A stretch of 64,000 nucleotides of DNA from Erpetoichthys calabaricus (lineage: Eukaryota > Chordata > Cladistia > Polypteriformes > Polypteridae): contig NC_041394.2 of NCBI RefSeq assembly GCF_900747795.2, positions 342,078,415-342,142,414 of the forward strand. The letters run 5' to 3'. This document shows, one piece after another, positions 10,384 through 21,093 of this stretch. A program made the translations under genes and the position numbers. Position 1 is the stretch's first letter; every line of letters begins with the position of its first letter. The notes under the pieces are model-generated. The model did no database searches and had not been told where the DNA came from. It worked only from the letters and a program-made list of their open reading frames with translations.

Positions 10384-10890
10384 CTAGGGTGCTTGGCCTC
10401 CTGCTCACTTCGCTCTACAACCCCTTTCTCCCCAAACACCCGGCCCCTGGCCAAGCGCTACGCACTGTTGTGAAGAGGGGGGCTGAATGCACCTCAAGGG
10501 GACGTGGTCGCTCCTCTGAAACCCCTCTTAAACGGTGATACAATGGGAATCAAATAACAGTTTTTTTTTTACCTCCTCTTTGCTTGATCAGCTGATCTGC
10601 ATTTTGTGCGGCGCTTTGAACGTTTTAAAGTCACTGCCTTGTCTCTCTTCTCCCCAGACATCCTCAAACACTATTCAATCTCTTTTCACTGTTCCGTTAT
10701 TTCACAGAGTAATATTTTCTGTTTGTTTGCATGAATGCGATCTTTACTCTAATTTTTTGAGACTTTTGAATTTTCCTACTTCCATTATCTCTAACCTGCT
10801 CGATCTGCATGTGTATCACGGGATTTGCTTCCAAAGGTTGTAAGTATGACGTGACTTGACCATCTCGCGGGATGTGAAAGTGTCTCTCTG
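10384..10890 (-). mobile_element. Helitron fragment, 3' terminus at 10384
   Basis: On the minus strand the sequence ends in a CTAG terminus (10387-10384) preceded by a gagcaggaggccaagcac hairpin-like block, next to host A. Internal phrases (ctctaacctgctc, gagacttttgaattt, cgcgggatgtgaaagtg) match the Helitrons at 12394-13705 and 25483-26473. The 5' end is missing at about 10890. Confidence 0.75.
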
Positions 10891-10904
10891 TCTCTATGTC
10901 TATG

Positions 10905-11245
10905 TTCCAGTGGCAATCTGTGAAGCTCTAGTGAACTCCATGCCCAAGAGAGTTAAGGCAGTGCTGGAAAATAATGGTGGCCACACAAAATATTGACACT
11001 TAGGGCACAATTTGGACATTTTTCACTTAGGGGTGTACTCACTTTTGTTGTCAGTGGTTTAGAAGACATTAATGGCTGTGTGTTGAGTTATTTTGAGGGG
11101 ACAGCAAATGTACACTGTTATACAAGCTGTACACTGACTACTTTACATTGTATCAAAGTGTCATATCTTCAGTGTTGTCCCATGAAAAGATATAATAAAA
11201 TATTTACAAAAATGGGAGGGGTGTACTCACTTTTGTGAGATATTG
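10905..11245 (+). mobile_element. Third Tc1 family: transposase C-terminus and right TIR
   Basis: From 10908 the + strand reads PVAICEALVNSMPKRVKAVL then ENNGGHTKY and a stop (TGA at 10995-10997), the C-terminus of a well-known fish Tc1 transposase. It is followed by the right inverted repeat, including two copies of ggggtgtactcactttt, and ends at 11245 before TA. The 5' four fifths of the element are missing. Confidence 0.88.
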
Positions 11246-11260
11246 TATATATATATATAT

Positions 11261-12030
11261 TGTGAGCTGGGAGGCCAATCGCACCCCTACAGGTTAAAAA
11301 ACGCTGAAAGACTACCTTCACATCGCTCTCTTACTTTCTGGGCTTACTTGCGGCTGATCTATTGTGCGATCCATGCGGTACTGCGCAGACTTAAAAGTCC
11401 AAACAGCACGTGTCGATTGTTCTTTGATTTGTTTGCTTTTCTCTCTCTCTCTCTGACATTCTCTGCTCCTGACGCGCACTCCTTTGAAGAGGAAGATATG
11501 TTTGCATTCTTTTAATTCTTTGTCATCTCCGTCTTGTCAAGGAGCACAGTTTAAACTTTTGAAAAAGAGACATGTTTGTTTGCAGAAATTTGAATAAAGT
11601 CCCTGTCTCTACAACCTCCTGTGTTTCTGTGCAAATCTGTGACCCAAGCATGACAAGTGGTACCAGGAGAGGTTGCACAGATGAACGCCGAGAAGTTGTT
11701 TCAGATCGCTCAAAATGTTCCGCTTCCTCCCGACCCGGAGGATGATCTGGTTCCTGCTCCAGCTCCTGTTCCTGCTCTACCTGCTAATTCCAAGGAGGTG
11801 CTGACGAAGATGGGGCCTTCTGATGACCCAGAGATGTTTCTTTTGGCTTTTGAACATGTGGCGACTTTGCTGGGATGGGACAAACGAAACTGGGCTGTCA
11901 TCGTCACCCCTTTTTTGTCTGGGGATGCCTTAATTGCTTTACAGAATGTGCCTCACGATAAACTTGACGATTATGATTTCTTGAAGCGGCAGGTTGTTTT
12001 ACGAAAAACTATGAGCTTTTTGTCTAAAGG
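11261..12030 (+). mobile_element. LTR retrotransposon fossil (Ty3/gypsy-like): LTR and start of gag
   Basis: A probable long terminal repeat spans about 11261-11651 (begins TG, ends CA, with a TATA-like cttaaaag near 11390 and aataaa at 11593). It is followed by a short leader and a gag-like frame starting about 11657-11681 whose product holds a SCAN-like capsid segment (PSDDPEMFLLAFEHVATLLG). Homology fades near 12030, so most of the element is absent and it is broken. A closely similar LTR segment occurs inside the MITE at 51875-52789. Confidence 0.75.
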
Positions 12031-12039
12031 TTTTGCGCT

Positions 12040-12390
12040 TCATGATTGGAAACTCGGGTGTACACACTTTTGTTTCCCCTTGTGGGGACTGAACCTTAAA
12101 CATCAGCACCTGAGGCAAAGTCTCAGGCATTGCACCACGCCAGCTGGTTCAGTTACTTGGCAGCAGGGTAAAGTTTGGGGTACAGTAGTACATTCATAGG
12201 TCTGATCACAATCTGATTATTTGGGTGGTCACCTATCAGGTAATGCTTGTGGTTGGTAAGCTAGCTGGCATATATACACCATGCCCTCTCAGAAATGAGA
12301 AGCAGATTATAAACATACTATACAGTGCCTGTCAAATAATTCAAAGAGTACACAACACATGTTTTGCCCTATATTTGATATATTTGATAT
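12040..12390. repeat. Unclassified repeat shared with 20232-20612
   Basis: The segment 12134-12195 resembles 20323-20386, and 12210-12272 resembles the reverse complement of 20545-20612 (shared ggttggtaagctagctggca-like end). Both loci therefore belong to one repeat family with rearranged parts. No coding content. Confidence 0.55.
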
Positions 12391-12393
12391 ATA

Positions 12394-13126
12394 CTAGGGG
12401 GCTCTGCCCCCTACTCGCTTCGCTTGCCAACCCCTGTGTGGGTCCTAGGCACTCGTCATTTCCCAGATCTGCCGCTTGCGATGAATCATGCTGTGCTTTT
12501 GGATAAACACGAATATCAACTCTGTCTTTGATATCTCTGTCTTTCAAAACTATTATCGCTGACAATTCGTCACATGTTGGCTTATTATATATGTGAGCGA
12601 GATCTTTCAGATTCATATAGAAATCCAAGAAAACTTCTTTCTCCGTTTTTATAGAATGCATTTCATGTAAAGTGTGATACTTTTGGACGTATGGATTTGT
12701 ATCCATTATTGGCTGTAGAATTTCTAATACGTCCAATTGTTTAACTCTTTCGATTCTATGTTGCATCGCTTCTCCGTGATCATAAATATAAATCTGACCA
12801 AATTGTGGTTTCTTTGAAATGAAACTTGTCGTAGTTTTAATTGCTGCGGGATCACAGATTCTCATAGCGTATGGTCCTGAATCGTGTAAATCTACGTTTT
12901 GAGCATTCAATGATGTGAACGTGAACAGATTATTGCAGATTTGGATATTTTGCCTGTGGTGTTTGTGGATTTCACTTTCACCAAATAAAAAATCTTTTAT
13001 TTCTCGTGGATACGCCTCTTCATCGGGAAGAAACACTACTTTTCTCTGATGGCAACATGAATTAGATGATCTACAAGTCTCCGACTTAAACTTTAAAGCC
13101 AAACAATATCTACAAACTTCTGTCAT
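12394..13126 (-). pseudogene. Helitron replicase-helicase, N-terminal fragment
   Basis: An uninterrupted minus-strand frame from ATG 13126. It starts with the Helitron N-terminal Cys motif (CRYC ... SCCHQRKVVFLPDEEAYP) followed by NIQICNNLFTFTSLNAQ, GPYAMRI and FGQIYIYDHGEAMQHRI, and NPYVQKYHTLHEM, the conserved Helitron-like N domain that precedes the HUH nuclease. The HUH nuclease and Pif1 helicase are absent: the frame passes directly into the element's 3' terminal region near 12470. The last residues (to 12341) read through the hairpin into flanking DNA and are not real protein. So about 215 residues of a protein that is normally well over 1000. Confidence 0.85.
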
Positions 13127-13705
13127 ATCACCTCCATATATTCAATCTCTTTTCACTGTTCTGTTATTTCGTAGACTGATAATTTCTGTTTGTTTGCGCT
13201 CATGCAATCTTTACTATCCTTTACATAGTTTACATACTTCGGTCATATCACCTATGCCAATATATTCGATCTCTTTTCGCAGTTCTGTTATTTCACCGAG
13301 TAATAACTTCCATTTGTTAGATGTAGAGGACAGGAAGATATGGAACAAGATTATCTGCTGTGGCGACTCCTAACAGGAGCAGCTGAAAGAAGAAGAAGAA
13401 GCACTAATGAGATCTTTACTCTCAGTTTTTTGAGACTTTTGAATTTTAGTACTTTCATAACCTCTAACCTGCTCTGCATGTGTACCGCACCAATGTTTTT
13501 GAACCTCTTTACGATGTTCTACTTTGTCTTCTACTCTTTTTGTCTTTTATTTTTCGAACCCCGCTTGGACCTGTTCGGTTTTCAATTCATGTCTTGGCAC
13601 AAAGTCTCGTCTCGCGGGACTTGAAATTATTTCTCTGAAAATGTCTTATCTCGTCTAACTGAAAAAGTCTTGTCTCGTCCCAAGATTTTTTATGTAATTG
13701 AGAGA
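12394..13705 (-). mobile_element. Helitron, internally deleted copy
   Basis: On the minus strand it begins TCTCTCAATTAC at 13705 and ends gccccctag-like at 12394, with the terminal hairpin gggggcagagccccc just before CTAG and a T-equivalent host base after it. These are the TC...hairpin-CTRR hallmarks of rolling-circle Helitrons, which lack inverted repeats and insert between A and T. It carries the 5' part of the replicase gene (below). At 1.3 kb it is far shorter than an autonomous Helitron (5 kb or more), so it is a deletion derivative. Confidence 0.85.
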
Positions 13706-13965
13706 CTAGCTGTGTAAGACCGTGCTATAAAAAGCCCAGAGTCCTAGAAACAATTGAAATCGTCAGGAAAAAAAAAGAAATGTAGAGATGTCAGGTAATT
13801 GAAAGGAACTACTCTGGGCGTCTCTCTTCTAGGAGGATTCATCTTGCCGACGCGCTCGCCTTGCTTGCGTATCCTCGGAGGTGAAGCCCTCACCCTGACT
13901 CCACCTCTCACTTTCGGGCCACATGTCTTCCACGTGTAGACATTTATAAATAAGGTATATAATTT
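13706..13965 (-). mobile_element. Helitron-associated repeat, partial
   Basis: Reverse complement resembles 20656-21020: shared gaggtggagtcaggg-like, agagtagttcctttcaatta, gacgatttcaattgtttct and tatagcac..cacacag phrases. On the minus strand it begins near ttatttataaatgtctacac and ends in CTAG (13709-13706) directly against the TC start of the Helitron at 13705. It may be a second Helitron family or the 5' part of one. Confidence 0.55.
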
Positions 13966-13969
13966 TTTA

Positions 13970-14950
13970 TTTTTGGAGCAGGACAGCCACCTTCTTTGTT
14001 TTTTTTTTCCTGATTAGGTAATGTTCTTATAGAATTATGGTGGAGGCAGCTTCTGACATCCTCACTGTTTGGTAAAATAAAACTATCCTTTTCCTGAAAT
14101 GGTGTCCTCTCCTGACCAAATGACATCTCATGGAATCAGACAAGGCAGGAGGCTAATCAGAAGGATGAAGTGGCAGTCCTGCTTTATCTGATATGCTTGT
14201 CTCAACAGCTGGCACTTCAGATGACAGTGAGAGGAGCGGGCTGGCACCAGTGAGTGGTGTGTCTGGTTTTGGTTAGGAGGTGGCTGACTGGTACCCATCA
14301 CTGCTGGCATAGGGTGTGGGGGGAGAAGAGGCAGAGTGACTGATAGTCTCCCATAATGGGATCTCTTTATGAGTCATCCAACAGCAATGTCCCTGGCAAC
14401 TTCTTTCCATGTCCTTGATATCCTTCATTCACCGCTCCGGGATTTCCAAGGAAAAATTCCAAAAGTGAATCCAAAAAGACATTGAGACTTTGAGACTCAT
14501 ATTGCACACAAATTCCTTAAACTTTTAGACAATTTCTTAATAATTTTGATATTGATTGTTATCTAAAAAATTGGAACTTACTTCCTTAAATGATGCCCAA
14601 GCTTCTTGGAAAAATTCAGTTTTGAGTTTTATGACATTGTGTTATGTTAATGCTTAATTACATCCCAAATTTTTGTTAGATGTTTCCTGGTTACTTGACA
14701 CCATTCCATAGAATTTGAGATGCATTCAATTTGAGGCTAAGTTAACCATTCAAAATGAATACGCAGCACCACATAATAAAGTAGCGTAGGTCAACAAACA
14801 GCAATGGAAGTGAAATCTCTTTGAATAGTAGGCAAACGTCAACAAATAAAATTAATAACAATTCAAAGCCATTGGTAGGTGACAAGATAAAATAAAAAAA
14901 ATAGATTTTTGAAGACATAAGTTAGTTTTTTGTGGTGTGTGTACATGAAT
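13970..14950. other. No gene recognised
   Basis: Short frames only. No repeat with readable ends was found. Confidence 0.4.
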
Positions 14951-14951
14951 A

Positions 14952-16473
14952 TCCATATTACTAACCGAGAATGGTAAACCGGATATGGACGCAGGGACCT
15001 GCCTGTGGACGCAGGAGACATAGTGCGCAGGCGCCACACAAAGCCCCCCACCCCAGAGTGAAACGGGAGAGACTACGATTACTAACCGAGAATGGTAAAC
15101 CGGATATGGACGCAGGAGACATAGTGCACAGGCACCAACAGTCACGGCTCAAACTCAAAAACGAAACACGGCGATCCACCGACGAAAGGCACATTCACCT
15201 ACAATGCGCAACTGAAATAAACTTCCACACTACACAGCAGAATCCATGGACTTCTAAAAAACCGCAACCAAACACCCGACATCATACAGAAACCCCACAA
15301 ATACGGACAAAACAACATATTTGAATCACATTATCCCCGCCCCAAAGTGTTACGGGACAGACTACAGAGTCCACAAAGGTTCACAAATCAAGCCCGAGAT
15401 AGTACGGAAAGCGAATTGTAGTACGGAAATCGCCAGATACTACAAAAGGCGTATTCGCCTACAACGTACAACTGAAAAAAATGTCCACACTACACAGCAG
15501 AATCCACGCACTTCTAAAAAACCGCAGGCAAACACCCGACATAATATAGAAACCCCACAAATACAGACAAAACAACATATTTGAATCACATTACAGTAAT
15601 ACAGTATTAACAGTACAACCACAGATAACACAGGCGCAACACCTGATGGGTAATAAGAATAAACAAACGATCTGTATTAAACGTACGTCACCCTCACACA
15701 TACAAACTACACAGCATAGGTGAATCTCATTACAGTGATGCATTATTAACAGTACAGCCACAGAAAACGCTCCATATTAACAGTACGTGCAATCATCCAT
15801 ATTACTTACCCATATTACTAACGGTAAACAGCAGGCACGGGTTCAAAACGACGGGGGTAGGCGAAAGACATAGTAGAAAACAAAGTAAAACGTCATAAAG
15901 AGGTTATAATGCAAGGAAGCCAAACACATGCAGAGCAGGTTACAGATAATGAAAACTGGAATTCAAAAGACTCAAACAAAAACGTGGGCACGAAAACACA
16001 TTCAGAGCAAGATACAGAATATGAAAGCAGAAAAAAACGACAGTGTCAAAAAAAGAAAGTAAACATTGCATTAGCGCAAAAAAAGAAAAATTATTACTCC
16101 AAGAAATAACTAAAAGGCGAATAGTGATCGAATATATGGACACAGGTGATATGTCAGAAGTATTACCTCACATGCATTTATTGCTTACTTTCCAAAAAAA
16201 ATTATTAACTGCTGATAATGTAGATTGCTTTGTCTGTGCTGAAATTCCAAAACTTATCCTGAATTATGGTACAAAGTCATTAAGCACAGGTCTCACGGAC
16301 CTCATTTAAAGGATTCAGCACATTGGGACTTGAAGGATTCCAAATATTGTTTTTACGTAAGTTCTGAAATAAAAGTGAAATTAATTAAATAGCAACAATC
16401 TTAAAAGTGTGTATCCGGAAAACCAAACACAGGGGGTTGGCAAGCGAAGTGAGCAGGGGGCGAAGCCCCCTAG
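14952..16473 (+). mobile_element. Helitron derivative with HUH-motif remnant
   Basis: Begins TCCATATTACTAAC at 14952 after host A, and ends gggggcgaagccccctag at 16473 before host T, with the terminal hairpin gggggcgaagccccc. The interior holds two direct duplications (see findings) and a replicase remnant at 16043-16309. The 5' terminus is less certain than the 3' end, because the same start phrase recurs inside at about 15798 and 15816. Confidence 0.75.
16043..16309 (+). pseudogene. Helitron Rep (HUH nuclease) fragment
   Basis: The 88-codon frame contains LPHMHLLLTF, matching the PHxHxLL block in which two histidines flank a hydrophobic residue and hold the metal of the rolling-circle nuclease, followed by the conserved stretch ADNVDCFVCAEIP. 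The catalytic tyrosine region and the helicase are absent. Fragment of the same kind of replicase as 12394-13126 but a different portion. Confidence 0.75.
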
Positions 16474-16474
16474 T

Positions 16475-16886
16475 TTTACAGGATTCTGTTTATGCTATGG
16501 ACTTTCCTCACTATGTCATATGTATTTAAATCGGCCGTTGCCTGTAGTTTTCTGCATCTCGTGTTGTTAATGGGAGCTGCCATTTTGTGAGGCCTGTGGC
16601 CAAGAATCGGCTCCCGGTTGCCAGGAGGTTTGGCGGAGGATGACGGTGACATCTGACAACCACTTTACTCATTTCCTGACAGGGATTCCTTATGCCTTGA
16701 ATACAAAGAGGCATTAACCTCAGTTCAATGCTGCTACAATCCTCCCCTTCTACATTTTACAATTGTAAAGGTGTCTACCTCAGCTGTAACAAATAAAAGT
16801 GCAAAACACACGTATTGAGGTTAGTGCTGCTGATACAGCAAAGATAATCTTAAACGAAGGACCCCAAATCCGATTATAGGGGTGGT
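16475..16886. other. No gene recognised
   Basis: Nothing assignable. It lies upstream of the zinc-finger gene's likely first exon, with a MITE between. Confidence 0.4.
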
Positions 16887-16896
16887 CTTTAGATCA

Positions 16897-17525
16897 CAGG
16901 TGTCAAACTCCAGGCCTGGAGGGCCGTAGTGGCTGCAGGTTTTCATTCTAACCTTTTTCATAACAAGTGACCAGTTTTCACTGCTAATTAACTTCTTTTC
17001 TTTAGCCCTGTTTTAAGGATTCAGTCCCCTGAATTGATTCTTTACTTCATTAAAAGACAGCCAGACAGAAATTAGACGTGAAACAAGCCAACAGATGACC
17101 AATTAAACTGGGGATTAAAACTCCAACCAATTTCACTCCAACCAGTTTCTTAATGAGATGCTGATTCTTGTTGTTAATTGAACCCGTCATTTAATTCCAT
17201 GGCTTGTTGCTGCTCTCGTTCTGCCACAGCAGACATTTCCAAAACTGTTGATTGTCTGTTTTACTGAGATCTTCACCCTTCTTTATTTTCAGCTATTGTG
17301 TGATGGGCACAGGGGAGCTGGTCATGTGGCTGCTTGTTTTGTGTCTCATTATTGTTTGGCTGCTAATTAAGGAGAAAGAAACAGCTAAGGGGTCTGAGTC
17401 ACGTCAATTAAAACAAAGGCAAAAGAAGTTAATTAGCAGCAAAAAGTGATCACTAATTAAGGAGATGGTTAGAATGAAAACCTGCACCCACTGCAGCCCT
17501 CCAGGACCGGAGTTCGACACCCCTG
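16897..17525 (+). mobile_element. MITE, caggtgtcaaactc family (hAT-like)
   Basis: Imperfect inverted ends of about 55 bp (caggtgtcaaactccaggcc ... ccggagttcgacacccctg). It is flanked by a perfect direct repeat ctttagatca at 16887-16896 and 17526-17535. The core 8 bp would fit hAT; the outer two matches may be chance. No transposase. Relatives at 53608-54137 and 56816-58047. Confidence 0.85.
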
Positions 17526-17734
17526 CTTTAGATCATAGTCCACTCTGGTTTCATGCTGATACAATCATTAGCTTTTGAGATATGGACAATAGCATTTTCA
17601 CCCACTTATGTCGATAGTCATCACCATAATTATGCTATTCCCATGTATCTTAAAATGCATCCAAAATTTTATTTGGTCCAGTCTTGTAAAGTATAAAATA
17701 TTTTCCCTGCATTCCATTGCACGTTTCTTTGTAT

Positions 17735-17999
17735 AAAAAGAAACGACACCCCTGGTTTCTGAGACAATCATCCTTACTTAGCTCTGCTTTTTGAGCAGCC
17801 GAGGTGTTGGAGGTTTTGAGCTTTTATTTTGACACAACTCGTTGCGCTCCCTTCCGGAAGTACTCTCTTTCTGTTCCTGACAGCTGCGGGATTCTCATGG
17901 ACTTATTTATCTCGGGATTCATGGAGCGCGAATGTTCAACTGGCAACTTCTGAGCGATCGTGAGGCCTGTGCGGAGAAGCAGATCTGCGAACAGTAAAG
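17735..17999 (+). promoter_or_regulatory. Likely promoter and non-coding first exon of the zinc-finger gene
   Basis: A TATA-like gtataaaaag at 17731-17740 precedes a locally CpG-richer stretch that ends in a good splice donor, taaag|gtgtgt (GT at 18000-18001). The next acceptor on this strand, cttcccacag ending at 19372, opens the coding exon. The short GC-richer first exon before a KRAB-less zinc-finger gene is a common layout in fish. No transcript evidence is available, so start site and exon limits are inferred. Confidence 0.45.
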
Positions 18000-19372
18000 G
18001 TGTGTAACTGCATAACGTGTAGATAAAAGAAATGGCACTGCGGCAGTGACGTTCACGACAGACTAGAGTGTAGTTACCGAGCGGTACGTCAAGGCTCGTT
18101 GTAGTGTTACGGGAGCCATGCTAGACTTGCTCCTGTGAATTAAATAGCTCAGTCCCGCACTTGCTTTAAAATGTGGTACTTTGAGTATTTATATCACCGT
18201 ACGTATGACCTATAAAAGACCCCCGAATTTATTCAGTCAGGCGCTACAGCCACGCTTCTCAAACGGCACGTATGCATTTCCAAATAAAGGACCCCTCAAT
18301 GATCACATGATAGTATTACATGTCATTTTAAAGGGTCTTCGAGTGAATAAAAAAGCAAAATATGAAGTAGTGTATTTAAATTTTTGTTTGTCATTACTGT
18401 GATTTGATGGAGTTTCCAGTTGTTGATTATGATGAACTGACGATGCTACCAGATTCTACTGCAGGATTCGCAATATTTTATCCTTGCGATTTTAATGTCT
18501 GTTTTTACTCATTGTGAATTGTGCGCTTGCCATTTCTTTTTCTCCGAGGGCTTCTGTTTCTTGAGTACACAAATCACAGAAATATTTATTGTGTTTTATG
18601 TGTAACACATTCAGTTTGTTACTTGAAAATTTTGCATAGTTTCTTACTTAATTGTAGTTTGCATCTTGTCAGGCAAACTTTGCTCTGTTTGTTTGTTGCT
18701 TCTGACAGTTAAACAATGGTTTATTTGATTTTCTTGTATTTTATTTTTCACACCAGTTATTTCAGATGACTCTCATTTTCATGTGGCTGTATGCAGCTAT
18801 CAATGAATGGACTGGAACCCTGAGTAGAAAAACATGACCAGCACATCTGACACATTTAATGATCCACTGTTGTTGTACTTAAAGAGAAAATATATTCATT
18901 ATAGTTTACAAATGTCATTGTTTAAAGCCTTTTACTCTTATTAGTTCCAAACAGACACATCCATCTGTTTTTCTATGTTTAATTCTGTTCCTACATGATT
19001 TTCTGTTTCTGTGAGTTTTCTGAAATTTAAATTATAAATATGTTATTAACGACTTGGTAAAAGTTTCAGGTGCCACTAAATAGAGCAGGTTAATAGGTGC
19101 CACAAATGTTATACCATCACTTCAGATGTTATCTGGATGAAATTCAGATTTGGGCTGATATGTGCAAGATAAAGTTCAAAGTGAAGTTTTATCCACAAAG
19201 AAGGGAAACCTTCAAAATCTGGTTGCACAAGATGGGCTGTGAAGCTGTCAAGTGTACCCTTGGTTAAAATGATCTAAACAGTGCACAGGAGCAGTTAGGT
19301 TACATAGGGCACACATTTAAAGTTTTGTGTAGACTGATGTTTGGAATTCATTCTGTTGTGCTCTTCCCACAG

Positions 19373-19919
19373 GTAGGAGAAAGGAAACTGGATTCATAAA
19401 TGGACAAAATGGAGGAGATGTACCTGAATGTCCAGGAGATTCCAGAGTTGAGCCATAAATGTGAAGAGGTGACCTTAGAAGAAGAGCGTAATGATGAGAA
19501 AAATGAAAATCTCATGCTTCACAGGAGCCTCCATTTCATGGATACCACCGACGAAATAAGTGTGCACATTAAGAAAGAGGACTGTGAATGGGAATCGGTG
19601 CACTATCAGCCAGGGAGTCTGGGCGTTAAGGAGGAGGATTGTGAATGGGGGTCAACTGGCATTAAAGAAGAACTGGAGCCAAAGTCTATTAGCACTGACA
19701 TTCAGAAAAATGAAATTCTAAACACCATCAAGGAAGAAGCCGTTAAAGCAGAGTCTGTCTCTCCGTATGTCTGTCCAGATGAAAGGGTGTCTCAGTTAGG
19801 CTTCACACTGAGCAGTGAGCAGGCCCTTCAGCATCATTCGTACCATCTGAAGTCGGAATCTTCAGAGGCGGACATGAAGAGGACTGAGAGAGCATCATGT
19901 TCAAATCATTCTGGAGATG
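19373..19919 (+). CDS. C2H2 zinc-finger protein, N-terminal coding exon
   Basis: Acceptor cttcccacag (AG 19371-19372) and donor gatg|gtaggt (GT 19920-19921) bound this exon; translation starts at ATG 19400, with MDKMEEMYLNVQEIPEL. It encodes 173 residues plus one base (phase 1). The product is acidic with repeated motifs KEDCEWESV and KEEDCEWGS followed by IKEELEPKS, the N-terminal pattern common in fish multi-finger C2H2 repressors; it may be SUMO-modified at IKEE/IKKE sites and likely supplies protein contacts, not DNA binding. Without splicing the frame stops 13 codons into the intron. It joins in frame to the finger exon at 36478 (G|AT, giving HSGDDLQEKG). Confidence 0.9.
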
Positions 19920-20231
19920 GTAGGTGCAAAATACAAAACGGGTCTGGTACTTATGTTTAGGTGGGGCACTCGCTTGACTTTGTTTCTTTAAGCTTAGAAG
20001 TGCAGTTTTTTTATAATTTATTAAGTTTGTGCTGAAAAATCAGAAGATCTTTACAAACACATACCCAAATTGCTGAATTCAAATTTGTTATCTCAGCATA
20101 ATTTATTATTTTTATATTCCTGTATGTTGCTAACATTAAGTGAAATGCTCCACCAAAAGTCATCCATTCCACTCCTTTACCATTCCACTGCATCTTTTCT
20201 AGAGAAAAAGTATATATAGATATAGACATGT

Positions 20232-20612
20232 GATGCAGTATCTACCAAACACGTGTTTCACGCTTATTGGGGCTCGTCAGGTGTATGCACTTTTTGCTTA
20301 CAGGGATTGTGATGCCTCTGATGTTGCACCATGGCGGCTGGTTCACTTATTTGGCAGGGTGAAGATCAGAGTATTATAATGTACTGTGATGACAGAGGTT
20401 CTATCCTCTGTAAGGGGATGCAAAAGTGCGAACACCTGACATGAGCCCCAGTAAGGACGAAACACATTAATGTAGTCTTTGTATTGTTTGGCAGATACCG
20501 TATCACATATCTGTGAGCTGCGTCTCACAACTGAGAGGACGTAGCGGATGTTTGCCAACTGGCTAACCAACCGCAAGTGTTACCTGGTAGGTAACCACCT
20601 AATAGTCTGTGA
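20232..20612. repeat. Hairpin-forming repeat
   Basis: Arms of about 45 bp at 20253-20297 (gtgtttcacgcttattgggg...) and 20420-20465 are imperfect inverted copies around a 122 bp loop. Parts recur at 12134-12272. Non-coding, family unknown; possibly a foldback MITE. Confidence 0.65.
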
Positions 20613-20655
20613 TTCAGACTTAAAAAAAAAGAATATATATACATATGTATCTTAT

Positions 20656-21017
20656 ATATAAACATCTATGTGTGGAAGTGTATATGTCTGCCTTTCCAGC
20701 CCGGAAGTGAGAGGTGGAGTTGGGGTAAGGGCTCCACCTCTGAGGATATGCAAGCAAGGCCGAAGAAAGAATCACTCACTTAACGGCTAACACAGAAGCG
20801 AGGTGAGCACATCGGTAAAACAAAACCTCCAAAGAAAGATGGTCGCTTAGCCACTGATAACACAAATGATGCGAGTACTTTGGCAAGACGAATCCTCTTA
20901 AAAGATAGATGCCCAGAGTAGTTCCTTTCAATTACCTGGCATCTCTACATTTCAATTTGTTTTCTGACGATTTCAATTGTTTCTTGGACCCCGAGCTTTT
21001 AATAGCACAGGCTCACA

Positions 21018-21020
<3 letters not shown>
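20656..21020 (+). mobile_element. Helitron-associated repeat
   Basis: Begins near tcttatatataaacatc and ends ..agcacaggctcacacag, followed by a (TA)n tract. Same family as 13706-13965 on the minus strand, and longer than that copy by a middle segment (about 20765-20895). No coding frame. Confidence 0.55.

Positions 21021-21087
<67 letters not shown>
21021..21087. repeat. (TA)n microsatellite
   Basis: Nearly pure TA run between two Helitron-like sequences. Confidence 0.95.

Positions 21088-21093
<6 letters not shown>

Noticed and set aside
11710-11907. Minus-strand 65-codon Gly/Ala-rich frame
   Set aside because: Antisense of the Pro/Ala-rich gag-like start of the LTR fossil.
12341-12393. 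Last codons of the Helitron replicase frame
   Set aside because: They lie beyond the element's CTAG terminus and are flanking DNA read through by chance.
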